Shown here: positions 15,982-24,197 of the stretch, one piece after another
How positions within the stretch are numbered: position 1 is the stretch's first letter
Layout of the letters: each line of letters opens with the position of its first letter
NCBI GenBank assembly: GCA_001464955.1
Contig: LNEM01000021.1
Location: forward strand, 124,001-188,000
Length of the DNA: 64,000 nt
Source: Rhizobiales bacterium Ga0077537
GTDB taxonomy: Bacteria; Pseudomonadota; Alphaproteobacteria; Rhizobiales; Hyphomicrobiaceae
Direction of reading: 5' to 3'
Position numbers and translations under genes: made by a program
Notes under the pieces: generated by a model
Told to the model about the DNA's origin: nothing
Seen by the model: only the letters and a program-made list of their open reading frames with translations
Database searches by the model: none

Positions 15982-16860
15982 TTAGCGATCGCGAATGAGC
16001 GGCCCGACCTCGCAGCCCATCTCCGCGAGCAGCGCCGGCCAGGCTTCACTCGCGAGGAACGCGAGTTCCGCTTCGCGTGCCGCCACCATGACATCGCGCC
16101 GCGCCAGCGCCTCGTCCACGCGTCCCGGATGGCACATGACGACCGTGTTGCGCCGTGCTCCCGTCAGGAACCGTCGGAAAAGGCCCTCTATGTCGAGCCC
16201 CGCACCGAGGTAATCGTAGGCGCCGCTGAACCCGTCGTTGACCGGCACGCCCGCCGCCTTCGCCCGCCGCGCGACCGCCCCGCCGAACGATCCGATGACG
16301 AGCGCCTTCGCCGTCGCAACCCCGCGCCTGGCGATCAGCGCCGGCCGCTCGGCACAGCACCGGACCCACGTCCGCCCCGGCCCGATCCGGGCCGCGGCCT
16401 TGACGACGATGTCCCGGATGCCCGGCAACTGGTGCACGTGATGATGCCCGTCGATATGCGCGGGCGGCGCGCCGTAGTGCACGACGAACGCCGCCACCTG
16501 CCGCTCGATCTCCGCCTCGATCTCGCCGAGCGGCAGCCGACGCAGAACGGCCGCCTTGTAGAGTGCGGGCATGGCCGGAAATCGCCCGTCGGGCGCCAGC
16601 TCCGGCATCCGCCCGATGGGCACCTGGTCGGTCAGCGTCACATGGAGCCCGATGTCCGCCGCCCCCGCGACGGCCTTGAGCGCCGCCGCCTCGGCCGGCC
16701 AAGGCTCGCAACTCGTCATGACGCTCGTCGCCGAGATCCGCCCCGCTGCCAGAAGCTGCCGGATGCCCTCGCTCACGCCCGGCGTGAACCCGTAGTCGTC
16801 GGCGCACACAACGACGCGCGTCGCGGCCCCTCGCCCCGGTCCACTGCTCCCACCCGTCAT
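15982..16860 (-). CDS. ChbG/YdjC (HpnK-like) carbohydrate deacetylase
   Basis: A 292-residue protein of the YdjC/ChbG fold. Metal and catalytic residues are visible: Asp21-Asp22 (CADDYGF), His73 (IGLHVTL) and the cluster His135/Asp137/His139-141 (HIDGHHHVHQLP), with a late His in 'TVVMCHPG'. The family deacetylates N-acetylated sugars such as chito-oligosaccharides; the HpnK branch is tied to hopanoid head-group synthesis. No hopanoid genes are in view, so the substrate is open. ATG 16860 lies 87 bp from the divergent dienelactone hydrolase start. It converges on the LLM monooxygenase with only 11 bp between stops. Confidence 0.85.
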   Translation of the reverse strand: MTGGSSGPGRGAATRVVVCADDYGFTPGVSEGIRQLLAAGRISATSVMTSCEPWPAEAAALKAVAGAADIGLHVTLTDQVPIGRMPELAPDGRFPAMPALYKAAVLRRLPLGEIEAEIERQVAAFVVHYGAPPAHIDGHHHVHQLPGIRDIVVKAAARIGPGRTWVRCCAERPALIARRGVATAKALVIGSFGGAVARRAKAAGVPVNDGFSGAYDYLGAGLDIEGLFRRFLTGARRNTVVMCHPGRVDEALARRDVMVAAREAELAFLASEAWPALLAEMGCEVGPLIRDR

Positions 16861-16947
16861 CCGCCGCCCCTTTTTGCCGCCGCTGAGATCGCCCGATGAC
16901 AAACCGGCGTCCTTCTGCCTAGCCTTGTCGCTAGAGGAGACCCACCG

Positions 16948-17685
16948 ATGATCGAAGACACGCTCGACATTACGACCCCCGCCGGCGCCATGGAGACGTT
17001 TGTCGTCCAGCCCGAGCGCGGCGAGCACCCCGCCGTGCTCATGCTGATGGACGCGCCCGGCATCCGCGAGGAGCTATACGACATGGCCCGCCGGCTCGCG
17101 ACGGTCGGGTACTGCGTCCTGCTGCCGAACCTCTACTACCGCGCCGGCCGCGACACCAAGTACGGCCCCGACGTCCTCGCCCACGGAAGCGCCGAGCACG
17201 CCCGCATGCGCCACGTCCGCACGCGCATGATCATCCCGCCGGTGATGGACGACGTCGCCGCCATGATCACCTTCGTGGATGCCAGAAAGGGCGTGAAGCG
17301 CGGCACGGTCGGGACCCACGGCTACTGCATGAGCGGCCCCTACTCGCTGGCCGCCGCCGCCCGCTTCCCCGACCGCATCGCCGCCGCCGCCTCGTTCTAC
17401 GGCACCTGGATCGTCAGCGACGCGGTCGAGAGCCCGCACATGACGCTCGGCCGCATCAAGGGCGAGGCCTACATCGCCTGCGCCGAGATCGACGAATTGG
17501 CCCCGATGCCGATGGTCACCGAGTTGCAGCGACTTTTCAAGGAATCGGGCGCGCGCGGCGAGGTCGAGATCTACCCCGAGGCCCATCACGGCTTTGCGTT
17601 TCCAGGGCGCAAGATCTACGAGAAATGGGCAGCCGAACGCCATTGGGAGCGTCTGATCTCGCTCTACCGGCGCAATCTGGGATGA
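16948..17685 (+). CDS. Dienelactone hydrolase family protein
   Basis: A 245-residue alpha/beta hydrolase of the dienelactone hydrolase family. The cysteine nucleophile is Cys127 in THGYCMSG; the acid is probably the Asp in 'CAEIDELAP', and the catalytic His is in EAHHGFAFP near residue 218. Family members open lactone rings in aromatic (chlorocatechol) degradation, but many are general esterases. No catechol pathway is present in the window. A ribosome site (GAGGAG) precedes the ATG. The tRNA-Cys gene follows on the opposite strand 7 bp after the stop codon. Confidence 0.88.
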   Translation: MIEDTLDITTPAGAMETFVVQPERGEHPAVLMLMDAPGIREELYDMARRLATVGYCVLLPNLYYRAGRDTKYGPDVLAHGSAEHARMRHVRTRMIIPPVMDDVAAMITFVDARKGVKRGTVGTHGYCMSGPYSLAAAARFPDRIAAAASFYGTWIVSDAVESPHMTLGRIKGEAYIACAEIDELAPMPMVTELQRLFKESGARGEVEIYPEAHHGFAFPGRKIYEKWAAERHWERLISLYRRNLG

Positions 17686-17691
17686 GACGAT

Positions 17692-17765
17692 TGGAGGCCA
17701 CGACCGGGTTCGAACCGATGTCCACGGATTTGCAATCCGCTGCGTAACCACTCCGCCACGTGGCC
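17692..17765 (-). tRNA. tRNA-Cys (anticodon GCA)
   Basis: A 74-nt cloverleaf on the minus strand. The acceptor arms GGCCACG and CGTGGCC pair perfectly, followed by U73 (the tRNA-Cys identity base) and an encoded CCA. The anticodon stem GCGGA/TCCGT encloses loop TTGCAAA, with anticodon GCA. The T-arm contains GGTTCGAACC. The gene sits between the dienelactone hydrolase and the methyltransferase. Confidence 0.97.
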
Positions 17766-17960
17766 CTCCGCATGCCGGACGCGATCGAGCGTTCCAGCAT
17801 CACCGCGAAGCGTGTATCACAGGCCTGTGACTGCACGCAATGCGATTGACCGGCGACGCCCCGGTCGGGGTCCCCGGGGCCGCGCCGTCCTTGCGGCGGG
17901 CCGCCGCATGTCGGGCCGGCATCGACGGGTGGTCGCGAGGTCGGCCGTCCGCTAGACAAG

Positions 17961-17979
17961 GCCACGTGAGACACGTGGC
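17961..17979. promoter_or_regulatory. Perfect CACGTG-type inverted repeat upstream of the methyltransferase
   Basis: GCCACGTG (17961-17968), AGA, CACGTGGC (17972-17979) is a perfect 8-bp inverted repeat ending 13 bp before the start codon, just ahead of the GGGAGG ribosome site. It could be an operator or a leader hairpin that modulates ribosome access. Confidence 0.45.
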
Positions 17980-17992
17980 GGGAGGCTTGAGA

Positions 17993-18646
17993 ATGAATAG
18001 CGCCGTTCAGCGCAAGAACATGGTCGACAGCCAAGTCCGGCCGAACGACGTCACCGACCGCCGCATCCCCCGAGCCATGCTCGATACCCCGCGCGAACCC
18101 TTCGTGCCGGAGGACCGCCGCGCCATCGCCTACATGGACGGGAACCTCCCCGTCTCGGCCACCGGCCGCTGCCTGCTTGCCCCCCGCACGCTCGCCAAGA
18201 TGCTGCAGATGCTGGTGATCGAGCCAACCTCGACCATCCTCGACGTCGCCCCCGCGTCGGGCTACTCGACCGCCGTCATCGCCCGGATCGCCAAGCGCGT
18301 GGTCGCCGTCGAGAGTGACGCCGCAATGGCCGCAACGGCCTCCGAGGCGCTGAAGGCGCTCGGCGTTGCCAACGCCGAGATCCATGTCGGCGCCCTCGCA
18401 GACGGTTTCCCGGCCCGCGGCCCCTACGACGGCATCCTCGTCGGCGGAACCGTGAGCGAGGTCCCCCAGGCGCTCCTCGACCAGTTGAAGGACGGCGGCC
18501 GCCTTGTCGCGATCCTCGACGTCAACGGCGTCGGCAAGGTCTACGAATGGCGGCGCTACGCCATGAGCTTCGACCGCCGCAGCGTCTTCGACGCCGAAGC
18601 CCCCGTCCTCCCGGGCTTCGAGCACGTCACCGAGTTTTCGCTTTAG
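17993..18646 (+). CDS. Protein-L-isoaspartate O-methyltransferase family protein
   Basis: A 217-residue SAM-dependent methyltransferase. The N-terminal 'RKNMVDSQVRPNDVTDRRI' and 'PREPFVP' plus the SAM site 'ILDVAPASGYSTAVIARI' and 'VVAVESD' identify the alphaproteobacterial PCM-like subgroup. This subgroup often lies upstream of tolC, and its repair activity on isoaspartyl residues is not well established. Here no tolC follows; instead the gene overlaps the convergent FGE-like gene by 4 bp. ATG 17993 has GGGAGG eight bases upstream, and a perfect inverted repeat lies immediately before that. Confidence 0.9.
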   Translation: MNSAVQRKNMVDSQVRPNDVTDRRIPRAMLDTPREPFVPEDRRAIAYMDGNLPVSATGRCLLAPRTLAKMLQMLVIEPTSTILDVAPASGYSTAVIARIAKRVVAVESDAAMAATASEALKALGVANAEIHVGALADGFPARGPYDGILVGGTVSEVPQALLDQLKDGGRLVAILDVNGVGKVYEWRRYAMSFDRRSVFDAEAPVLPGFEHVTEFSL

Positions 18647-19659
18647 TCGACGTCCTTGGCGACCCGGAAGCCGACCCCCGGCAGCCGGGCATTTGTCTCC
18701 AGCGGCCGCCGCGCCGAGAGCCGCCGTGTCGCGGTGTCCTCCCCGTCGTGGCCGTCCCGAAGCACGCCGATCCCGCATCCCCCTGCACGCACCGCCGGTG
18801 ATCCGTCGCCCGGCAGATCGGCCGATGCCGCCGTCCAGCAGCCGCCGACGATCTCCGCGACGCTCCCCTGCATATCCTCGACCCCGAACGCGCCGCGCGC
18901 CGCATACTCCCACTCGGCCTCCGACGGAAGCCGATAGGTTCTCCCCGTGCGGGCGCTGAGCCATGTGACATAGGCCTGCGCGTCGTCGGCGCTGACGCAC
19001 GAGGCGGGGCTGAAAGGGGCGGGCGGCCCCTGAGCGCAGCTTGGTGCGTCGCGTCCCTGATCGGCAAGGAATGTCGCGAACTCGGTGGCCGATACTTCAC
19101 GTCGCCCGATGCCGAACGGCCTCGCGAACCCGATCAGCCGGCCGGGCGCCTCGCCGGGCTGCGCAAGCGGATCGTTGTCCCTTGCACCAATGCGCACCGC
19201 ACCCGGCGGGATGAACACCAGATCGGGACAGAGCGCGCAGTCGGGCGGCGAGAGGCCCGCGCGACTGGCACCGCCGGTCGAGCCTCGCCCACCCTCGCCG
19301 CTGGCCGAAGCGACCTGATTGCCCCCCGCCGCGGCGCCGCCCCCGGCACTGCCGCCGCCACCGGACTGCGTGTCGCCACCAGCCCGCTGGCCCTCCGTTT
19401 CGAACTCGAAAGCCCCGCGCTCGCCCCCGGCGGCGCGCTTGATCGGCCCGGGCCGTTGATAGGCGACCGCCGGTTCCCCGCCGTAGCTCGCCATGAACGC
19501 CACATTCGCAGCCCCGCACGCGAGGATCGAGGCCGCCGCTGCCGCGCGCCTGACGATGCCTCGAGTGGGCGCATGCGCGAGCGCGAGCAGCGCCAGGGTG
19601 AGCGCGAAATACCCGATCGCCTGCCACTCGGCAGGCGTGAACTCCATCCAATACGTCAT
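18643..19659 (-). CDS. Membrane-anchored FGE-sulfatase (SUMF1)-like domain protein
   Basis: A 338-residue protein. Two hydrophobic segments (about 13-31 and 38-56) anchor it; a Gly/Ser/Ala-rich linker follows (about 88-135), then an FGE-type domain to the C terminus with 'LVFIPPGAVRIGA', 'VSATEFATFLADQG', 'YRLPSEAEWEYAARGAFG' and final GFRVAKD. The usual G-N-V-W-E-W motif reads GSVAEI and the R-G-G-S-W motif is altered, so true formylglycine generation is doubtful; it may be a ligand-binding or scaffold version. No sulfatase is nearby. ATG 19659 is used; a longer start at 19707 is possible. It overlaps the convergent methyltransferase gene by 4 bp. Confidence 0.78.
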   Translation of the reverse strand: MTYWMEFTPAEWQAIGYFALTLALLALAHAPTRGIVRRAAAAASILACGAANVAFMASYGGEPAVAYQRPGPIKRAAGGERGAFEFETEGQRAGGDTQSGGGGSAGGGAAAGGNQVASASGEGGRGSTGGASRAGLSPPDCALCPDLVFIPPGAVRIGARDNDPLAQPGEAPGRLIGFARPFGIGRREVSATEFATFLADQGRDAPSCAQGPPAPFSPASCVSADDAQAYVTWLSARTGRTYRLPSEAEWEYAARGAFGVEDMQGSVAEIVGGCWTAASADLPGDGSPAVRAGGCGIGVLRDGHDGEDTATRRLSARRPLETNARLPGVGFRVAKDVD

Positions 19660-19894
19660 GCCCGAACCAATCCTTGAAAATCCGTTACCGGATGTTCCAC
19701 GGAGCAAAGCTCAGGCCACTGAGGCTGGCTCGGCGCCATGGCGGCCGCCGATCGGTCCCGGCGGTTAACGACCGTCGCCAACGAGGCCGCCGCGAGACCG
19801 TTAACCCCTCCTTAACTGCTCAATGTCGACACAATCGACAGTTATCCCACCCCATACTAAACAGTGTTCGATGAACATTGATCAGGGGCTTCGC

Positions 19895-21010
19895 ATGTAC
19901 CGGTCTCAGAACCGACTGCTCGACGACGTCGCCCGCTGGCAGGCTTCCGGGTGGGTGACGCCGGACGGCGCATCGGCCATCCGCAGCGAGATCGCCGCCC
20001 GTCGCACCGGCATAGGCCTCGCCGGCGTCCTCGCCACCTTGGCCGCCGTCCTCTTGTGCTTCGGCGTCATGAGCTTCGTTGCCGCCAACTGGCAGGCGAT
20101 GCCCAAGCTGGCACGTCTCGCGGTCATCGCCGTCGGCCTGTGGACAACCCTTGGCGGCGCCATCTGGCTCGACCGCCGGGGCCTGCCCTACTTTGCCAAT
20201 GCCGCGCTCCTCGCTGCCTCCGGCATCTTCGGCGCCGGCATCATGCTGATCGCCCAGATGTACCACATGGACGGCCACCCGCCGGACGCCATCCTGCTGT
20301 GGGCCTCGGGCACCGTGCTGATGGGCCTCCTCACCCGTTCAAACGCCGTGCTCGCCGCCGCCCTCGCGCTGTTCACCCTCTGGTCGCAGATGGAGAGTTT
20401 CGGCTACGGCCTTCGGCACGGCCCGCATTGGGCCTTCCTGCTGGCCTGGACCACCGTGGCAGCCGGCGTCGCCATGACCCGCTGGCGCCCGGGCATGCAC
20501 CTTCTCGCCATCACCCTCTCGATCTGGATCATCCAGCTCGCCTACACCGGTCAACTGCATGGCCGCGCCGCCTCGGGCCATCTGCTCGTCACCTTGATCG
20601 GCCTGACGCTCGTCGGCGCCAGCATCGGCTTCGGCCCGGTCATCGACCGCTGGCGGCAGATTTCCGGCGCCATGCTCGCCTACGGCTTCTTCATCGCCTT
20701 CGTCGGCTCGCTAGGTCTGCAGTTCGTCGCCGACCACAGAGGCACGCTGACGCTCCCGCTCGGTGCCTTGACGCTGCTGGCCATTGTCGGCGTCCTCGCC
20801 TGGGCCTGGCGCACCGACAATCGCTCCGGCCTCTGGCTCGCCTATGCCGCCTTCTCGATCGAGATCTTCTCGCTCTACGTGAAGAAGATCGGCACCATGC
20901 TCGGCACCTCGGCGTTCTTCCTCGTCACCGGCCTCCTGCTCGCCGGCCTCGCCTGGGCCGCGTTCCGCCTGCACGGCAAGTCGATCCAGATTGTGGAGGA
21001 AAACCGATGA
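19895..21010 (+). CDS. DUF2157 multi-pass membrane protein
   Basis: A 371-residue inner-membrane protein. The soluble N-terminal 'LLDDVARWQASGWVTPDGASAIRSEI' is the DUF2157 hallmark, followed by about ten hydrophobic segments starting with 'LAGVLATLAAVLLCFGVMSFVAANW' (split here for length only). The ATG at 19895 is preferred because CAGGGG lies seven bases upstream; ATGs at 19871 and 19823 are in frame but have no site. The next gene starts inside its stop codon (ATGA), and the pair DUF2157 plus GDYxxLxY protein is a recurrent two-gene unit of unknown function in proteobacteria. Confidence 0.85.
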   Translation: MYRSQNRLLDDVARWQASGWVTPDGASAIRSEIAARRTGIGLAGVLATLAAVLLCFGVMSFVAANWQAMPKLARLAVIAVGLWTTLGGAIWLDRRGLPYFANAALLAASGIFGAGIMLIAQMYHMDGHPPDAILLWASGTVLMGLLTRSNAVLAAALALFTLWSQMESFGYGLRHGPHWAFLLAWTTVAAGVAMTRWRPGMHLLAITLSIWIIQLAYTGQLHGRAASGHLLVTLIGLTLVGASIGFGPVIDRWRQISGAMLAYGFFIAFVGSLGLQFVADHRGTLTLPLGALTLLAIVGVLAWAWRTDNRSGLWLAYAAFSIEIFSLYVKKIGTMLGTSAFFLVTGLLLAGLAWAAFRLHGKSIQIVEENR

Positions 21011-21585
21011 TCCGCCGCCTCCTCACCCCGACCCTTGCCATCCTGCTCTCGGGCCTCGTCATGACCGGCGCCCTCGCCTGGCTGGTGATCGACCGCATCG
21101 CGCTCCTCTCGAGCGGCCGCGAGATCGTCCTCGCCATCCGTCCCGTCGACCCACGCGACCTCTTCAAGGGCGACTATGTCCGTCTCGCCTTCGACGTCTC
21201 CGAGATCGACAAGGCGCTGCTGCCTGACGACAAACGCCAGCGCGGCGAGCGCCGCTTCGGCCCCGGCGCGACCATTCCCCTCTACGTGGTCCTCGAGCGC
21301 CAGCCGGACGAAAGCTGGCTGCCGGTCGCCGTCTCCGACACCGAGCCGACCGGCCTGCCCGCCAACCGCATCTTCCTCAAGGGCAAGACGCAATGGCACT
21401 CCCGCCGTCGCGTGCTCTACGGCATCGAGCGGTACTACGTTGAGGAAGGCACCGGCCTCGCCCTCGAGAACCTGGCGCGGACGGCGAAGCTTGCCGCCAT
21501 CGTAGCCGTCGGCCGCGACGGCACGACCGCCATCAAGGGCCTCGTCGTCGACGGCCGCCGCGTCTACGACGAGCCGCTCCTCTGA
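21007..21585 (+). CDS. GDYxxLxY domain-containing membrane-anchored protein
   Basis: A 192-residue protein with an N-terminal membrane anchor (about residues 8-30) and an extracytoplasmic domain carrying the signature 'PVDPRDLFKGDYVRLAF'. The C-terminal part 'RYYVEEGTGLALE' is also typical of the family. It overlaps the DUF2157 gene by 4 bp (ATGA), so translation is coupled. The two proteins presumably work together in the membrane; their role is not known. Confidence 0.87.
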   Translation: MIRRLLTPTLAILLSGLVMTGALAWLVIDRIALLSSGREIVLAIRPVDPRDLFKGDYVRLAFDVSEIDKALLPDDKRQRGERRFGPGATIPLYVVLERQPDESWLPVAVSDTEPTGLPANRIFLKGKTQWHSRRRVLYGIERYYVEEGTGLALENLARTAKLAAIVAVGRDGTTAIKGLVVDGRRVYDEPLL

Positions 21586-21604
21586 GCGGCCCGCCGTCGG
21601 CGTC

Positions 21605-22804
21605 TCAGCCCTTCGCCGCCCTGAGGCGGTCGAAGCCGGCATCGAGATCGGCTTTCAGATCCTCGACATCCTCGAGCCCGATGTGGATGCGCACGCACGG
21701 CCCTTCCGGTTGCCACTTCGTCGCCGTGCGATAGGCACTCGCATCGAACGGCAGCACGAGGCTCTCGAAGCCGCCCCACGACGCGCCCATGCCGAACAGT
21801 TCGAGCCCCTCGAGCATGGCCGCGACGGCAGCTTTCGGCGCCGGCTTCAGGATGAACGCGAAGAGCCCCGACGCCCCGAGGAAATCCCGCTTCCAGATCG
21901 CATGCCCCGGATCGGTTTCGAGCCCCGGGTGCAGCACTCGCGCCACCTCGGGCCGCGCCTGCAGCCAGCGCGCCATCTCGAGCCCCGAGCGCCAGTGCCG
22001 CTCGAGCCGTACTTCGATCGTGCGGATGCCGCGCATGCCGAGATAGCACTCCTCGGTGCCGACGCCGATGCCGAGGAAGTCGATCTGCGGCGCCATGCGG
22101 GCGGCCGCTTCTTGGGTCATCGTGATCGAGCCGAGCATCGCGTCCGCATGCCCGACGATGTATTTCGTCGCCGCCTGCACCGAGACGTCGACGCCGTGCT
22201 CGAACGGCTTGTAGTAGAGCGGCGACGCCCACGTATTGTCCATGACGACCATCGCGCCACCCGCGTGCGCCGCCTTGGCGATGGCCGGGATGTCCTGCAT
22301 CTCGAACGTCTGCGAGCCGGGGCTCTCGGTGAAGACGACGGTCGTGTTGGGCCGCATCAGCTTGGCGATGCCGGCGCCGATGAGCGGATCGTAATACGTC
22401 GTCTCGACGCCGAGCTTCTTCAGGATGTTCTCGCAGAGCTTCCGCGTCGGCTGGTAGACGCTGTCGGTGACCAGCACATGATCGCCCGTCTTCACCAGCG
22501 CCAGCATCGTGTGCGAGATCGCAGCCAGCCCGTTCGTGGCCAGCATCGTGCGGTGCCCGCCCTCCAGATGCGCGATCGCGGCCTCAAGCGCTTCAGTGGT
22601 CGGCGTGCCCTTCCGGCCGTACGTGTATCGCTGCTGCCGCTTCTCGAAGCTCTCGAGCGACTTGAACAGCACCGTCGAGCCTCGGTAGACCGGCGGATTG
22701 ACGAAACCGTGGTGTGCGAACGGATCGCGGCCGTGATGCACGATATCGGTCGACGTCCGCCGCTTGGACTTGGGCTTGCCGTCATTGCCGCCGCTCGTCG
22801 TCAT
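21605..22804 (-). CDS. metC: Cystathionine beta-lyase-like PLP enzyme
   Basis: A 399-residue PLP enzyme of the Cys/Met metabolism family. The Schiff-base lysine is Lys214 in VQAATKYIVGHAD, and Asp189 (MVVMDNTWASPL) binds the pyridine nitrogen. The N-terminal 'IVHHGRDPFAHHGFVNPPVYRGSTV' and 'QQRYTYGRKGTPTT' are typical of proteobacterial MetC, which converts cystathionine to homocysteine, pyruvate and ammonia. The window also encodes an O-acetylhomoserine sulfhydrylase, so direct sulfhydrylation and a trans-sulfuration step may both exist. ATG 22804 follows ACGAGG. It is divergent from the PhyH gene by 162 bp; the gap shows no gene. Confidence 0.92.
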   Translation of the reverse strand: MTTSGGNDGKPKSKRRTSTDIVHHGRDPFAHHGFVNPPVYRGSTVLFKSLESFEKRQQRYTYGRKGTPTTEALEAAIAHLEGGHRTMLATNGLAAISHTMLALVKTGDHVLVTDSVYQPTRKLCENILKKLGVETTYYDPLIGAGIAKLMRPNTTVVFTESPGSQTFEMQDIPAIAKAAHAGGAMVVMDNTWASPLYYKPFEHGVDVSVQAATKYIVGHADAMLGSITMTQEAAARMAPQIDFLGIGVGTEECYLGMRGIRTIEVRLERHWRSGLEMARWLQARPEVARVLHPGLETDPGHAIWKRDFLGASGLFAFILKPAPKAAVAAMLEGLELFGMGASWGGFESLVLPFDASAYRTATKWQPEGPCVRIHIGLEDVEDLKADLDAGFDRLRAAKG

Positions 22805-22966
22805 GTGGTCCTCGTTTCTCGGAAGGCCCGCCCGGGCCGAAACCACGATTAGACGGGATGTGCCCCCCCGGTTCAAGGCGGCAGACGGCCACTTCTTCGT
22901 CGACGGTTGCCCTGACCCGGCGATGGTGCTCACAATGGCTCAAAAAAGCAGGCCCGGAGGAACCCC

Positions 22967-24142
22967 ATGACGAGCGCTACCGCAACCGCCGAAGCAGGCC
23001 CCTCACTTACCGTCGCCGACCACGCCCGCGCCATGGCCGATTACATGCGCGAGGGCACCGCCCGCGCCTACGCGCTCCCCAATCGGGGCCCGATCGTGCT
23101 CGGCCCGGACGGACGCCTCGACCCGTCCATCCTCGAGGCCTACTGGACCTACGGCTTTTATGTCTTCACCGGTGTCGTTGGCGCTCAGGAACTCGCCGAG
23201 CTGCGCGCCGACGTCGACCGCGTCATCGAAGGCGCCCCCGTCGCGCCGGATGCGACCGTCGATCGCCATGGCCGGCCCGCCCTCGGCGCCGGCATCGTCA
23301 AGCCGCCCTATCGCTGGGCGAAGCCCCTGAGCGACCCGCTCGGCGGCACCGACAAGAACAACGGCCGCCATCCCGTGAAGATGCTGGAGGCGCGCCCCGC
23401 CGACGACGCGCCCGAATGGACCGTCCAGCTTCTCGACGGCAATCTCCACCTGATGGAGAGCTGCCTCCGCCTCTACGGCCATCCGGGCCTGCTCGCCGTG
23501 GCGGCCGCCATCAACGGTGAGGATTTCGTGCCCTATAACGAGGTGACCTTCGTCAAGGAGCCGGGGCTCGGCCCCTCGGTCGCCTGGCATCAGGACGGGA
23601 CGACGCACTGGACGTCGCCGGACTGGGACGAGGGCGCCCACGGCTTCAACTTCATGACGCAGCTCTACCCCTCGACCGCCGCCAACTGCGTCTGGATGCT
23701 TCCCGGCAGCCACAAGCTCGGCAAGGTCGACATCAAGCGTCTCGTCGCAGAAAGCGGCTCGGAGCGTATCGCAGGCGCCGTGCCCATGCTGTGCGAGCCG
23801 GGCGAGACCATGGTGCTCAACCGCCAGTGCGTGCACGGCTCGTTCGCCAATTCCTCGCCCGACCGCCGCGTCACGCTGAACGAGGGCTTCTTCCCACGCC
23901 GCCGCGTGCTGAACGTCACCACGAAAAAGCTCAACGGCGATCTCGTCACCTACGACGAGGCCCACATCGCCGAGCGCTCGCGCCTCATCCAGCTCGGCAT
24001 CGACGCCCGCCGCCAGCGCTTCCCGGACGAGACGCCGTTCGTCTACAAGCCCCTCGCCGGCCGCGAGAACGAGAACCGCTGGTCGGACGACACCCGCGCC
24101 CGCCTGCTGGCCAACTACAATCTGCGCGACATGTTCATCTGA
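22967..24142 (+). CDS. Phytanoyl-CoA dioxygenase (PhyH) family protein
   Basis: A 391-residue non-haem Fe(II)/2-oxoglutarate dioxygenase. The iron-binding facial triad is His208-x-Asp210 (AWHQDGTTHW) and His290 (CVHGSF), with Arg300 a candidate 2-oxoglutarate ligand. It is longer than phytanoyl-CoA hydroxylase itself because of an extra N-terminal ~60 residues and a C-terminal tail. The substrate is unknown; bacterial members hydroxylate varied small molecules. A GGAGGAA ribosome site precedes the ATG. It is convergent with the CoA-transferase gene, with a strong hairpin between them, which could serve a shared catabolic purpose. Confidence 0.9.
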   Translation: MTSATATAEAGPSLTVADHARAMADYMREGTARAYALPNRGPIVLGPDGRLDPSILEAYWTYGFYVFTGVVGAQELAELRADVDRVIEGAPVAPDATVDRHGRPALGAGIVKPPYRWAKPLSDPLGGTDKNNGRHPVKMLEARPADDAPEWTVQLLDGNLHLMESCLRLYGHPGLLAVAAAINGEDFVPYNEVTFVKEPGLGPSVAWHQDGTTHWTSPDWDEGAHGFNFMTQLYPSTAANCVWMLPGSHKLGKVDIKRLVAESGSERIAGAVPMLCEPGETMVLNRQCVHGSFANSSPDRRVTLNEGFFPRRRVLNVTTKKLNGDLVTYDEAHIAERSRLIQLGIDARRQRFPDETPFVYKPLAGRENENRWSDDTRARLLANYNLRDMFI

Positions 24143-24164
24143 AGCCCGACAAGGGCCCCGTCGT

Positions 24165-24192
24165 GATGGCCGGCGATGCGCCGCCGGCCATC
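24165..24192. terminator. Perfect 11-bp hairpin between convergent genes
   Basis: GATGGCCGGCG (24165-24175), a six-base loop, CGCCGGCCATC (24182-24192). It sits in the 55-bp gap between the PhyH and CoA-transferase stop codons and would work on both strands. A T-run is lacking, as is common in GC-rich genomes. Confidence 0.6.
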
Positions 24193-24197
24193 CGGCC

